Positions 35,047-44,822 of a DNA stretch of 64,000 bases are shown here, in pieces. Each line of letters begins with the position of its first letter. Position 1 is the stretch's first letter. The translations under genes and the position numbers were made by a program. The stretch covers positions 7,388,421 to 7,452,420 of the forward strand of contig OX393573.1 of assembly GCA_947652115.1 (NCBI GenBank), in the 5' to 3' direction. Below the pieces are notes generated by a model. It had not been told where the DNA came from and searched no databases. It was given only the letters and a program-made list of their open reading frames with translations. This DNA is from Blastomussa wellsi (Eukaryota; Cnidaria; Anthozoa; Scleractinia; Plerogyridae).

Positions 35047-37255
35047 TTAAGGTATCGGCATACCTCAATTTCGTTCAAAAACGTAAATTTCCTTTTTTCG
35101 GATGCCTTGTTGTGAAATTTTACGGTCTTTCTTTTGCAAAAAATTCGAAAAGAAAAGCTATTTTTGTTACCGAGATAGAAATAAAAAATAATTTTTAATT
35201 GCTAATTACCGCCAGCTGAGCATCGACAAGGGTTCTATCCTCGCGTACCGGTTCACAAGAGCCGACACAATAGACCCAACAATACACAACAGCTAACCAA
35301 TGACTCCTAAACAAAGATAGAATAATGGTTATTCCCTTGTGCACCGGTACATGAGGACAGAACCTCGACAAGTTTCTGTCATCGCTTACTGTCAATTCAC
35401 CGCCAAAACCTCACGTGAGCGTCTCATTTCTCAACAAAACTTCTTTCACGCGATATGATCGTGCTTTAGTTCTCCTGTTCTCTTTCAGTATTTTCAGTGG
35501 AATCTTTCGTTAGACTTTAATTTTGCGGGTTGCATGCCTGAAAGTGCCGCACCCGTTTGGTTATAAGCAAAGAAGCCGAAACGGCGAAACCTGCGAAACA
35601 ACAAGCAGTCGTTTAATTTCCCGCTTCCATCGTGGTTCCTTTTACGAGGTTTCTTTCATTTGCTAGAAGCTCTATCTTCATAATTTTTTGCTGCAAAAGT
35701 GATGTTTCTAGTGCGAGCGCTTTATAAAGATTACGAGAAACTCGCTGCCTTAGGTTTCCGTGATCGGAACTTTGGATCGTTTGGAGGCTGTAAAATGTAG
35801 AACGTCATCAACGCCATAGCAACAGGAAGCCGATCCTTAGGGTTACCTGTCAATACATCATTAATTCTGACACTTCTTGTGTCATCAATCACTTAGAACA
35901 AACAAAAACTGGAATAGCTTTTTCGACTATCTCGAAAATAAAAATTGCCGTAAACGTATGCAAATTTTAAGTTCGTTTACAGCCACCTTTGAGATGAAAT
36001 TTTGCTGAAATGTACCTGCTCTACAAAATTGTGTCTCCGATTTCTAAATTATAGCCCTGTTTGTTCAAGGGTATCACAAGCTTTAGAACATCAAACTTTA
36101 GAGTGGCATAAAAAGAAAACAAAACAATCTTTGAGAAATCGGAGACACACTTTTGAGGGCCAACTGTAACGAATCATTTGCGATGCTTAACACGTTGCGG
36201 CAACAATCGAGGCGTGTAAACGAACTAAAGACAAAGACAAAAAGGGTAAATATCACTTAGACTAGTGCAGCCGGGGCCATGAAAGTGCTGCAGAAATTTG
36301 GATGTAGTTTGGAAATTGGAGAAGGATTGTATAGATCTTATGCAGGAGTGGTCGTTGTTCATTAATTGATACACGAAAGCATGTCGAAGTCACCAAGGTG
36401 TGAATAAACCAATACACAATTAAATTATTCAGCAAGAAGCACATGGCAGCTACTGCTTAAGTGTAAAACAAGAAACATCTGACGCAAATGTTAAAAATTA
36501 GCTGCTCAGTGAAAACGACAAACCACTGAGGCAAATTTTAAAAATTATCGAATGTTGTGCGAATACGTGCATAAGAACGAACAGATGAAAGGCTTGTTAA
36601 AGTCGCCGAGGTGCGAAATTCGGCAAGAAGCACATCACAACAGCAGAAATAAACAACAAAGCTATCAAACTTCTTTCAATTTTTTAAGAGAATACGTCAA
36701 GGCCTGTACGAACATAGAATATTAGTACAGTTTCTTCTTTCTTGCAAGACATGCCCGTCCGCCAGAGATCCAAGCCGCCATAGTTATAACAGACACGAAC
36801 TGCCTAAGTTATTTTTTAGAGTAATGACAGACGACAGTACTATCGGAAAGCTGTGGCGTGGAGATCACAGTGTTTCAAATCGAGGCCCTACCAATGCGCA
36901 GTGTATTCTGGTCCGCTGAAAGCGAGGCTCTTCCACAGCAGTGCATTCTGGTCCGCTGAAAACGAGGCTCTACCACAGCGCAAAGCATTGTGGTCCGCTG
37001 AAAGCGAGGCTATAAACCACGGAAAATCTCGATTTTTTTCTACCTTTTTATTTTGATTATGAATTGCTGCTCCGCTCGCTGCGCTCGCTCCGCAGCAATA
37101 AGCAACAATTCTAAACCTCTTATCCTTTCTAAAAAAGAGAAGTTGTAATCGAATTCCTCATTTATTAAGCTTTCAGAAAATGTATACTTTTTTAAAGCTT
37201 CGCCACGAAAACGTGTTAGCGTGAGGTGGTCAATTGAGGTATACTGATACCTTAA
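35047..37255. repeat. Inverted 24-bp arms TTAAGGTATC...ACCTCAATT
   Basis: TTAAGGTATCGGCATACCTC at 35047 is mirrored at 37232-37255, 22 of 24 positions matching. Each arm is itself partly palindromic (GGTAT...ATACC). These could be ends of a 2.2-kb element; no target duplication is seen. Confidence 0.35.
36880..37004 (+). repeat. Tandem repeat, ~41 bp x 3
   Basis: Three units beginning CGAGGC(T/C)CTACCA and ending TGGTCCGCTGAAA(G/A) stand head-to-tail, followed by a partial fourth. Confidence 0.8.
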
Positions 37256-37546
37256 TTGGGTTAGTGCTTTTTGTTTCCCGATTGTTTGTAACAGAACACA
37301 ACAACAACAACAACAATATTCGAGCCCAGAAACGTTTAACAATAAAATAAATACATAACAAAAGGACATTAAAAAAAGGAAAGAGCACAGTCATTACATT
37401 TTATAAAGGAAACGGAAGGAAAAAATCGAACTCGTGTGTCTCACCACTTACTCGAAAGAATAGGAAAGAAAGGAGCTTGCAACCAGCGAACAGAACAATA
37501 AAGGGAAAGCAAAAAACCTTCAAAAGCATATTTAAATTTTAAAAGA

Positions 37547-38266
37547 TTATTCTTCTCTAACCAGTCGGCTAAAATTTTTGCAGATTTTTCCTGGAAATAG
37601 GCGGTCTCCTTCGCGTGGTACAGCCTTGTGTCGTTTGTCCATGTACTCCTTTGCCTTCGACTTTCTAAGATTATCATTGGAACATGCGGTTCGAAGCATC
37701 TTTGAAGGGCGAGAAAGATCCAGGTATGGGATTTTGGTACGGATGTGACGATTAATCATCAGGGATGCAGGTGACACACCCGTGGATGAGTGTGGGGTAT
37801 TTCGGTAGTTCAGTAAGAAAACAAACAGTTCAGAACGCCAGTTCTTCCTTTCTACACTAGCAGTTCGGATGGTTTTCTCCAAGGTTTCATTGAACCGCTC
37901 TACTTGAGCATTGGCAGCTGGCCAAAGAGGCGTGATTTTGCGATGTTTGATGCCCATTTGTTTGCACCATGCTGTAAACTCGCCAGATCCGAAGGGGACG
38001 TTGTCAGACGTAATAACCTCAGGAATGCCATGTGTTGCGAACATTTGATTGAGATGAGTAATAGCTGTGGCCGCTGAACTTGAGTGTGTAACATGAACCT
38101 CAGGATACTTTGAAGTTTCATCAACTGCAACAAAGAGGTATTCACCTGTTGGGAACGGGCCACAGTAGTCAACATGAATTGTGTGCCAAACTTGTCGTGG
38201 CGGGTCAGTCATCCTCAGGGGCTCTGGGGGGGGGGCCTTGGTCCCACGATTTGGCAACCAAGGCAT
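37547..38266 (-). pseudogene. Integrase core, frame-shifted and 3'-truncated
   Basis: This continues the polyprotein in a second frame. It has the integrase catalytic triad: D in HVDYCGPFPTGEY, D in VITSDNVPFGSGEF and E in QVERFNETLEKTI. LLNYRNTPHSSTGVSPA is also typical of this enzyme. After KAVPREGDRL the sequence diverges and stops, so the C-terminal domain is lost. The shift from the upstream frame lies in the poly-C run near 38225-38234. Confidence 0.85.
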
Positions 38267-41226
38267 TCACGTACATATCTCTCTGCCTCTAAATCCATAC
38301 CAGGCCACCAAACTCTTTGCCTCAGGTGCTGCTTAACTTTGGTGATACCTTGGTGCCCTTCGTGTGCAAGTTCAAGAATGCGGGGGCGCATTGCATGTGG
38401 AATGACAATGCGGTTGTCTCTCAAAACAAGGCCTCGTTTCTGAGAAAGTTCTTCTCTTAGAACTTGGAAGGGTTGTGGTGCAGCTGACCAGTTGCCAGTG
38501 TCAAGGCAATCTTTGACAGTGTTCAATGTAGGATCAGATTCTGATGCCACTAGTAGTTGTTGGAGGGTGACTGCAGAAGGGAGAGAATCCACGATAAGAG
38601 AGTTGACGTGGTCCTCTACCGGGTCTCTGGACGTCTCAGTCTGGAGTGGTTTGCGTGACAGGATGTCAACAGCGTTTAGGATGCCAGGTTGGTAAACGAT
38701 TCGTGGGTTGTAATGCTGAAGTCGTAATCGCCAACGTTCAATTCTCGGGGATGGGTTACCACGACCATTTAGGAGAACTTCCAAAGGTTTGTGATCACCA
38801 ACCAAGTCGAACTGGCTGCCGTGAATGTGAAAATGGAATCTTTCGCACGCCCAGACTCCCGACAAGGCTTCTCTTTCTGTTTGGCTGTAGCGCTGCCCTA
38901 CGGGGGAAAGGCTACGGCTTGCAAATGCCACAGGGCGTATAGATCCGTCAGGGTGCTTCTGAGTTAAGGCGCCGCTGATTCCGATCTTGCAAGCGTCGTG
39001 GCGTACTTGAGTTGGTAAGGAGGGGTCAAAATGAGCTAGAACAGTGTCACTCGAAATGAGGTTACACAGCTTTTCAAAGGCTTCTGATTGTTCAGGACCC
39101 CATGACCATGGAGCGTTCTTGTGTGTCAGTCTACGTATAGGTTCTGTCATGGTAGCCACATTGGGAACAAAACGGGCCACTGTGTTTACTAATCCTAGAA
39201 AGCTTCTTGCTTCAGTAGCGCTGCTGGGAGGCTGCATTTGTTTGATTGCCAGTACTCGATCCTTATCTGGTGACACTCCGAGTGCAGAGATGTGAAATCC
39301 ATAATAGTTCAGTTCTGTGACACCAAATAAACACTTTGCTGGGTTCACTGTGAGATTGTTCTCTTGAAGACGAAGTAATGTGCTCTCTAGAGATGTGTCA
39401 TGTTCTTCTTTAGTGGTGCCATGGACGAGGATGTCGTCGGCAATGTTCCTGACGTTTGAACATCCTTCTAAGACTTGGCCAATTACGTGTTGGCAGATCT
39501 CTGATCCAACTGATGCTCCGTATGGGAGGCGCTTGTAGCGGCGGAGACCAACATGGGTTTTGAATGTTGTCAGGTGGCGGGAAGATTCGGCCAGCTCAAT
39601 TTGGTGGTAGCATTCCTTAAGATCGATCTTAGAAAAGAACTTGGATCCATTCAGATCCTGGAGAATTTCTTCTGAAGTTGGGTACGGGTGGTGTGTACGA
39701 AGGAGGGCTTCGTTGGGTTTGCACATATTTACACACAGTCTGATATCTCCGTTTGGCTTATCAACAATTACAACTGGTGACACCCAAGGTGTAGGGCCAG
39801 TGACAGGCTCGATTATATCTTGGTCTTCAAGTTGTTTCAGTTTAGCCTCTACCTTGGCACGGTAGTGTATTGGCGTAGGGCGTGAATTCTGAGCCATGGG
39901 CTGTACGGTTGGGTCGATGCTGAGCTCAAGCTGGTAGTCCTTCAGCTTTCCAATCTCACCACTAAACACTGCTGGAAAATTCTCAAGGAGATAATTGTAT
40001 TCTCCATGGGCAGAATAACTTTCAGATTTTATTGATGCAGCAACATGCAACATTCCTAAGCGTGTGGAAGTTTCACGGCTCAAGAGACAACCAGCATTTC
40101 TAGCTTTCAACACTAGGAACCTTGTCAGATCCCTCTGCCCGGAAGGAGCAGTGATTAATCCGAAGAATGATCCAGCGAGGGGAATTGGAGCAGGGTTGTC
40201 CTCGCCATATGGACGAAGTTTCACATCTGTGGGCTTTAAAGGCAATGTTTTGACGGTGCTGAGTGCTTCATAAGTTGCATAGTCAATAGTGTTAGCTGTT
40301 GCACCTGAATCAATACAAACTTGAACAGGGGTACCTTCAATGGTGACGGTAGTATCCGCCTTTGCTTGACTAGAGCTGAGTTGAAAAGCGTCATGCTGAT
40401 TTTCACTGTCAAGGGATGTGTACTGGATGTTTGAGTTGGCGTCCCGCTGTGCTGGGTGTCTAGAGGCTGGTGTTCTCTTGAGGCAAACCCGACCAAAGTG
40501 ATGTAGAATTCCACATTGCGAACAGGTCTTACGAAACGCTGGGCACTTGGGTGTTCGAGGTTTGTGGTCAGCTGCCTGTCCACAGTGGGTGCACTGTCGT
40601 CGCCGGTCAGAGGTAAAATTTGCTCGTTCATCTTCGTCCGCCGGCATCGTAACGTGGTGAGCGTGTGCGGAGTGGTCCTGGGGCGAAGTTTCTTCAATGT
40701 TCGCAGCTTGAAAGTTCGCTGACTCCATCGATCGAGCGATGTCCAACAAAGAACTCAGTGTAGCTGAGGATTTCTCACGCAAGAGGCGTCTACGGAGTAT
40801 AGTGGACGAACAGTGTTCAATCAACTGGTCCTTGATGGCTTCGTCGAGAGAATACTTGTCGAATTCACAGTTTTCGCCCAGACGGCGCAGACGTGTGACG
40901 TATTGATCCACAGGTTCGCTGGCAGCTTGATGTGCCTGTCGAAATGAGTGCCGCTCGAACTGTAGGTTCTTCTGGGGGGAAAAATACGTTTCCAGTGCGG
41001 CAACTGCGTCGGCGTAAGTAGTGCCCGTGTCAGAAAGTGTAGCGAAGATATCTTGGACGGCTGGTCCGGCAAGATGAAGAAGTAAAGCTCTTTTGCGGTT
41101 GTCGACTGTAATTCCACGAGCATCAATGTAATACTGTAGCCGTTGTTTCCATCTGGTCCATCGCGGACCCACGCTACCGGCTTGATCGAAGGCATCGAAG
41201 GGTGGAATAGACGTGATCTCCGCCAT
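38215..41226 (-). CDS. Gag-Pol polyprotein (Ty3/gypsy)
   Basis: About 1003 residues from MAEITSIPPFDAFDQ. In order: a gag region with WTRWKQRLQYYIDARG, two zinc knuckles (CTHCGQAADH..., CSQCGILHHFGRVC), an aspartic protease (CIDSGATANTID), reverse transcriptase (FSKIDL; NIADDILVHG in place of the usual YADD box, which is normal in some gypsy clades), RNase H (TEREALSGVWACERF), and the zinc-binding start of integrase (HEGHQG...CLGC). The frame ends in a run of ten C on the coding strand (about 38225-38234). The rest of integrase continues in another frame, so an indel in the run, real or technical, has split it. An upstream in-frame ATG at 41286 is inside the LTR and unlikely. Confidence 0.9.
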   Translation of the reverse strand: MAEITSIPPFDAFDQAGSVGPRWTRWKQRLQYYIDARGITVDNRKRALLLHLAGPAVQDIFATLSDTGTTYADAVAALETYFSPQKNLQFERHSFRQAHQAASEPVDQYVTRLRRLGENCEFDKYSLDEAIKDQLIEHCSSTILRRRLLREKSSATLSSLLDIARSMESANFQAANIEETSPQDHSAHAHHVTMPADEDERANFTSDRRRQCTHCGQAADHKPRTPKCPAFRKTCSQCGILHHFGRVCLKRTPASRHPAQRDANSNIQYTSLDSENQHDAFQLSSSQAKADTTVTIEGTPVQVCIDSGATANTIDYATYEALSTVKTLPLKPTDVKLRPYGEDNPAPIPLAGSFFGLITAPSGQRDLTRFLVLKARNAGCLLSRETSTRLGMLHVAASIKSESYSAHGEYNYLLENFPAVFSGEIGKLKDYQLELSIDPTVQPMAQNSRPTPIHYRAKVEAKLKQLEDQDIIEPVTGPTPWVSPVVIVDKPNGDIRLCVNMCKPNEALLRTHHPYPTSEEILQDLNGSKFFSKIDLKECYHQIELAESSRHLTTFKTHVGLRRYKRLPYGASVGSEICQHVIGQVLEGCSNVRNIADDILVHGTTKEEHDTSLESTLLRLQENNLTVNPAKCLFGVTELNYYGFHISALGVSPDKDRVLAIKQMQPPSSATEARSFLGLVNTVARFVPNVATMTEPIRRLTHKNAPWSWGPEQSEAFEKLCNLISSDTVLAHFDPSLPTQVRHDACKIGISGALTQKHPDGSIRPVAFASRSLSPVGQRYSQTEREALSGVWACERFHFHIHGSQFDLVGDHKPLEVLLNGRGNPSPRIERWRLRLQHYNPRIVYQPGILNAVDILSRKPLQTETSRDPVEDHVNSLIVDSLPSAVTLQQLLVASESDPTLNTVKDCLDTGNWSAAPQPFQVLREELSQKRGLVLRDNRIVIPHAMRPRILELAHEGHQGITKVKQHLRQRVWWPGMDLEAERYVRECLGCQIVGPRPPPQSP

Positions 41227-41237
41227 CCTCGTCGCCA
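41223..41237 (-). promoter_or_regulatory. Primer-binding site, tRNA-Ser(GCU) type
   Basis: On the minus strand TGGCGACGAGGATGG is complementary to the 3' end of eukaryotic tRNA-Ser(GCU) as I know it (CCATCCTCGTCG plus CCA). It follows the LTR candidate after five bases. The likely gag start codon (41226-41224) lies inside this site. Confidence 0.7.
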
Positions 41238-41242
41238 AAATA

Positions 41243-41399
41243 TGGTATTGTCGGGAGACAAGACAAGACGTTGAGTGGGAAAACAAAAACCTTTACTACA
41301 TCATGGCGTCCGCCCTTGCCTGGCCTCCTTGCGCCTGCGCCCTACAAGCTAGGTGCGCAATGCGTATATACAATAATTATAGTGTTACAGGGTTATGTC
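41243..41399 (-). repeat. Candidate 5' LTR, ~157 bp
   Basis: On the minus strand it begins TGTAACACTATAATT and ends ACAATACCA, which gives TG...CA ends and the right distance to the primer-binding site. No second LTR is present for comparison, so the boundaries are provisional. Confidence 0.5.
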
Positions 41400-41555
41400 A
41401 TGGCCTTAGCTTAATAACGGGGCTTAGATTCTGCTTTTTATATATTTGATTCACAATCAAGAAATTCTGTGGGTATGCCTGATTCTGGTGACACTGCTGA
41501 TGTGATGAAATGTTCTGATATTAGTTACTTGGAGGAATATTTGAGTTCTTTGTCA

Positions 41556-41755
41556 NNNNNNNNNNNNNNNNNNNNNNNNNNNNNNNNNNNNNNNNNNNNN
41601 NNNNNNNNNNNNNNNNNNNNNNNNNNNNNNNNNNNNNNNNNNNNNNNNNNNNNNNNNNNNNNNNNNNNNNNNNNNNNNNNNNNNNNNNNNNNNNNNNNNN
41701 NNNNNNNNNNNNNNNNNNNNNNNNNNNNNNNNNNNNNNNNNNNNNNNNNNNNNNN
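41556..41755. other. Assembly gap, 200 N
   Basis: Exactly 200 N, immediately before the Penelope-like endonuclease frame. The reverse transcriptase part of that element may be missing here. Confidence 0.99.
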
Positions 41756-42281
41756 GGACAACCATAACAAACGCATCCTAAATGCATCTACACAGGCTGA
41801 TAGCACCGCCGTTGCCACCGCCGCCGCCGCCGCTATCATTAACAATAACAAGACATGCAACTGCCGACAAAAGAACGCATGCCCGCTTGACGGAAACTGC
41901 CTACAATCTTCAGTAATCTACCAAGCCGCCGTCACGCGCAAAGACACCAACACAACAGAAACGTACATCGGGCTCACAGAGAACGACTTCAAAACTAGAT
42001 ACAGAAACCACACCGCATCATTCCGCCACGCTAAACACAGAAACTCCACCGAACTCAGCAAGCACATCTGGACTCTCAAAGACAACAACATCGAACACTT
42101 TATTTCCTGGCGCATCCTTTCATCACACTCGCCGTACAACAGCTCAAGTAAAAGATGTAACCTCTGCCTCAAAGAAAAATTCCTAATTATCTGCCGACCC
42201 GAACTATCATCACTAAACAAACGTAATGAACTCGTGTCTTCTTGCCGCCACAGAAACAAAGCCCTTCTACGCAACAATTAA
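41756..42281 (+). CDS. GIY-YIG endonuclease end of a Penelope-like retroelement (partial)
   Basis: 175 codons open from the gap to a TAA. A Cys cluster (CNCRQKNACPLDGNC) is followed by the GIY-YIG core: VIYQAAV, then TYIGLTENDFKTRYRNH, with Arg in place for catalysis. ELSKHIWTLKD, ISWRIL, RCNLCLKEKFLI and SSLNKRNELVSSCRH follow, the usual end of Penelope-like polyproteins. This domain nicks target DNA for insertion. The upstream reverse transcriptase is missing, through 5' truncation or the gap. An alanine run just after the gap comes from a GCC repeat. The frame continues upstream of the gap to 41469, but that part does not resemble the family. Confidence 0.9.
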
Positions 42282-42356
42282 ACTGTAAAATCTCGCGCTG
42301 CATATATTATGTAAATGAAATTGTATATAAGCGATGGTAAAGAATATTCTCATTTA

Positions 42357-42399
42357 ATCCCCTGATGAGTGGGCAACCACGAAACAGGCTTGTAGGGAT
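42357..42399 (+). ncRNA. Hammerhead ribozyme (minimal type I) of the Penelope-like element
   Basis: All core parts are present. Stem I is ATCCC/GGGAT (42357-42361, 42395-42399). CTGATGA is at 42362-42368. Stem II is GTGG-GCAA-CCAC. GAAA is at 42381-42384. A short stem III is A-CA/TG-T around loop GGCT. The predicted cleavage follows TA at 42394. Penelope-like elements are known to carry such ribozymes in their terminal repeats, and this one lies 75 bp after the endonuclease stop. Confidence 0.85.
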
Positions 42400-42432
42400 G
42401 ACCTAGTAGTTTATTTGATTTTTCTCCCACAA

Positions 42433-42452
42433 CATATATATATATATATATA
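42433..42452 (+). repeat. TA microsatellite
   Basis: A run of about nine TA units between the ribozyme and the virus-like cassette. Penelope-like copies often end near such simple repeats. Confidence 0.8.
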
Positions 42453-42460
42453 CCTTTCAA

Positions 42461-43041
42461 ATGTCAACCAAACGGTGGGGAGAGATTGCAAAGGAAAGAG
42501 CCCAAATCGAGGCAATAAACGGAGAAATTCTTCGGGCAATCAAAGAAAACAAATATGCGAAATTCTTTGGGCAGGTGGCGGCGGAAGAGCTGTTCAAACC
42601 GATAATAAAAAGACTCGACGCTCAGATAAAAGCGCCTGAAGCAGAAGCAGAAGAGCCTGGGCTGAAGAGCCTGAATTTGGTCAAAATTAAGAAGACGGAA
42701 CAGAACCAGGCCCTGCCTTTGGGCTAGATGAAGGAGATAAAGGTGGTGATGATGATGATGAGGATGATGATGATGATGATGAGTTTGAAGTAGGTTTTTC
42801 CTCACCAGATGAGGAGGCTCCAGCACCGCCAGCACCGCCAAAACAACAATGGGTGGCGCCGACAAAACCACCAAAGCTTAAATCAGAATCAGTTACTTTG
42901 CAGACGTTAAACAGTATGTTGACAAAGACCAAAGGCAATCCAGACTATGTGGTGCAAAGCGGTGATTTAAAGGGTGATACAAGATATGACCTTTTAATGA
43001 CAGCCATAAAAATTTATAAAACATTAGCTGAAACAAATTGA
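42461..43041 (+). pseudogene. Virus-like cassette gene 1, acidic protein, one frameshift
   Basis: The first frame (42461-42727) is Lys/Glu-rich and helical (ERAQIEAINGEILRAIKENK). Near 42690-42700 the likely reading moves to another frame with an Asp-rich run (a GAT microsatellite, 42748-42783), a Pro/Ala stretch and LKSESVTLQTLNSMLTK...YDLLMTAIKIYKTLAE. Total length would be about 190 residues. I do not recognise a family. The acidic run may have slipped and caused the frame change. Confidence 0.5.
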
Positions 43042-43054
43042 AAATGCCTCGGAA

Positions 43055-43252
43055 ATGGAGGGAAGCGGCTTTGTTGACGTAGAAGCGCTCGTCGACCAGC
43101 TGAACATCAGCTTGGGTTCAATCAGGGAAGGAAATACGTCCCGAAAGCTGCAAAAGCAGATGAGAGAGATTCTTGAGGTGTTGGTGGGCCAGAGGCTACT
43201 TTCAAAAATGGAAGCAAAGAAAATTTTGCAGAATAATATATGGAGAGAATAG
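43055..43252 (+). CDS. Virus-like cassette gene 2, small helical protein
   Basis: An intact 65-residue frame (MEGSGFVDVEALVDQLN...KILQNNIWRE) starts 13 bases after the preceding stop and overlaps the next gene by 13 bases. Such packing is typical of compact viral gene sets. It is predicted all-helical, with no recognised domain. Confidence 0.5.
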   Translation: MEGSGFVDVEALVDQLNISLGSIREGNTSRKLQKQMREILEVLVGQRLLSKMEAKKILQNNIWRE

Positions 43253-44037
43253 TGCGTCACTTCAGTTTGTTACTCGACTCGGCGCTGGCAAGGCGGAAAG
43301 ACCCGCACAACCAAGCGCCAGAGAACTTCTCAGTTCGCTTTGACCCCCCAATCACATTGGACAGGACGAAAAAGTACAAGGCAGCCCTGAATGAGCTCGT
43401 CTCCATGACCTATTCGTGGTACAACGTGGCAAAGGAGTACCACAGCAACACTTACAAATGGAGAAACGCAGGGCAGGAATGGAAGACCGAAACCATCCCA
43501 GACGGAATGTACAATTACAAGTAGCTCAGCAACATGATCCAGAGGCAAACAGGAAAAGTAGACCCAACGATGTGAAATCAGCAGACATTTTCCACGTGTA
43601 TTTCGACTCTACAACGTTCCGAGTGCTCATTTTGATAGAAGACGGCTCGAGCTCAACCTGTCAGAAGGAAAATTAGCAGATCTGGTGGGCTTCGAAAAGA
43701 AAGTGCTGGGCATGAGCGACGCACGCTACAGCGGCGATCGCGTTCCCGACATAACAAGGGGCGTTGACTGAATCTACATTCACTGCAACCTTATCCCCCG
43801 GGCCGTAAATAACGTTGGTGCCGACGTGCTATACGCGCTCCCAACAGCTGATCTGGCAGTCAGTTACCCCTTTTCGAGAGAGCCGCGTCACCTCCTGTGG
43901 CACCCACTGAACAAAAGTTTCATTATCCACGAGGTCAAAATGCGTATAACTGACGGACGTAACAACATCATGCGTTTGAACATCATACGTTTGAACGGCC
44001 AAACAGGCGGCTGCAATGGCTGGCCAACAAACGGTTA
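43240..44037 (+). pseudogene. Virus-like cassette gene 3, capsid-like protein, several breaks
   Basis: The frame starts MERIVRHFSLLLDSALARRK and reads to TAG at 43522. Matching sequence then continues in other frames (FHVYFDSTTFRVLILIEDG near 43590-43650; LSEGKLADLVGFEKKVLG near 43655; ADLAVSYPFSREPRHLLWHP near 43850). There is a further in-frame TGA near 43769. At least two frameshifts and one stop are needed to follow it. I recall related proteins in Hydra and coral next to adenain-like proteases. A structural (capsid or penton) role is inference from neighbourhood and beta-rich pattern. Confidence 0.5.
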
Positions 44038-44094
44038 AACGACTTTGCGCAAGAATAAACCCGCTTTGCAAAAGCTCCCCACGGCCGTGAGTGA

Positions 44095-44360
44095 GGCATC
44101 TCTCTCCGGGTGAAACACAACGACATCACCGGCGGCAGCGACACGCTCCACCTGACAGAAACACAGATCAAGAAGCTCCATCGAGCTGCCGCTGCAAAGG
44201 AAGGTGCGGTCTTAAAAATGAGCTAGACCCAGGTCCAAAACACGGCACGTTTCATCGCTGTCAAGGGGCTGCAGGTTGGAAAGATCCCGGCAGCAATGGA
44301 TGAGGGGTTGCAGGTAAACCCGGCGTGGAATCGCCCCCCACCGTACATGGGCACACGGGG
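44095..44360 (+). pseudogene. Virus-like cassette gene 4, small basic protein (pX-like), one stop
   Basis: Contains ITGGSDTLHLTETQIKKLH and VLKMS, then TAG at about 44224, then continuation in the same frame. Short Thr/Lys-rich proteins with this start lie just before the protease in related elements, as I recall, and resemble small basic core proteins of adenovirus type. The C-terminal hydrophobic part seems degraded. Confidence 0.4.
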
Positions 44361-44372
44361 TGAAAAAAAAAA

Positions 44373-44812
44373 ATGAAATTTGTTGACACACCGCTAACCG
44401 ACTTTAACCTGCGCCAGTGGTGTCAGCAGCTTGGCATTCCTCTTAAAGGCATTTATTCCAGAAACGAAGCCATGCCAAAAGAACATTCACCTTGCATAAT
44501 AAACATGGACGATTTTGATGAACAGGAACCTACTGGGTTTGTTGCAGACTTGGTACAAACGATTATGAGTACTTTGACTCCTTCGGTCTCCCACCTCTGG
44601 AATGGGAAAATGAGCTGGCTCTCTCTGGCGAAAAGACATTTCTCAGGAACGACAATCAGCTTCAGTGGGAAGGGAGTGTGTGCTGCGGATACTACTGCCT
44701 GCTTTTTTTGAATGAGCGGGAACGAGGACGCTCATTTCAAGAAGTGCTTGACATGTTTTCCGACGACGTAATGGCAAACGAGGCTGTCGTCAAACAATAT
44801 TTTTCACGTTAA
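44373..44812 (+). pseudogene. Adenain-like cysteine protease, frameshift and catalytic His lost
   Basis: The first part (MKFVDTPLTDFNLRQWCQQL, PCIINMDD) reads in one frame to about 44524. The rest continues in another: GTYWVCC, YFDSFGLPPLEWE, and CCGYYCLLFLNERERG with the catalytic Cys, ending at TAA 44812. In this family the motif is normally GTHWV; here the codon at 44531-44533 is TAC (Tyr). The protease would process capsid proteins in Polintons and adenoviruses. With a frameshift and no catalytic His this copy cannot be active. Confidence 0.7.
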
Positions 44813-44822
44813 GTTTAGAAAC

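Larger units (their letters stand above)
34375..37540. other. Intergenic, repeats only
   Basis: No gene is recognised. Repeats include a foldback at 34752-34856, an inverted pair at 35225-35260/35336-35373 around CGTACCGGTTCAC, a tandem repeat at 36880-37004, a simple GCTCCGCTCGCTGCGCTCGC stretch at 37064-37098, and an ACA run near 37297. Confidence 0.5.
37547..41399 (-). mobile_element. Ty3/gypsy LTR retrotransposon, 3'-truncated
   Basis: One long gag-pol frame is followed by a frame-shifted integrase piece, a primer-binding site and one candidate LTR at the 5' end (right side). No second LTR is seen in 37000-37550, and the frame loses family resemblance after about 37615, so the 3' end is missing. 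Confidence 0.85.

Noticed and set aside
41469..41555. Frame leading into the Penelope-like endonuclease across the gap
   Set aside because: The frame joins only through N bases of unknown true length, and the part before the gap has no resemblance to the family. I annotate only the part after the gap.
42464..42938. His-rich and Ser-rich antisense frames
   Set aside because: They are products of the GAT microsatellite on the opposite strand of cassette gene 1.
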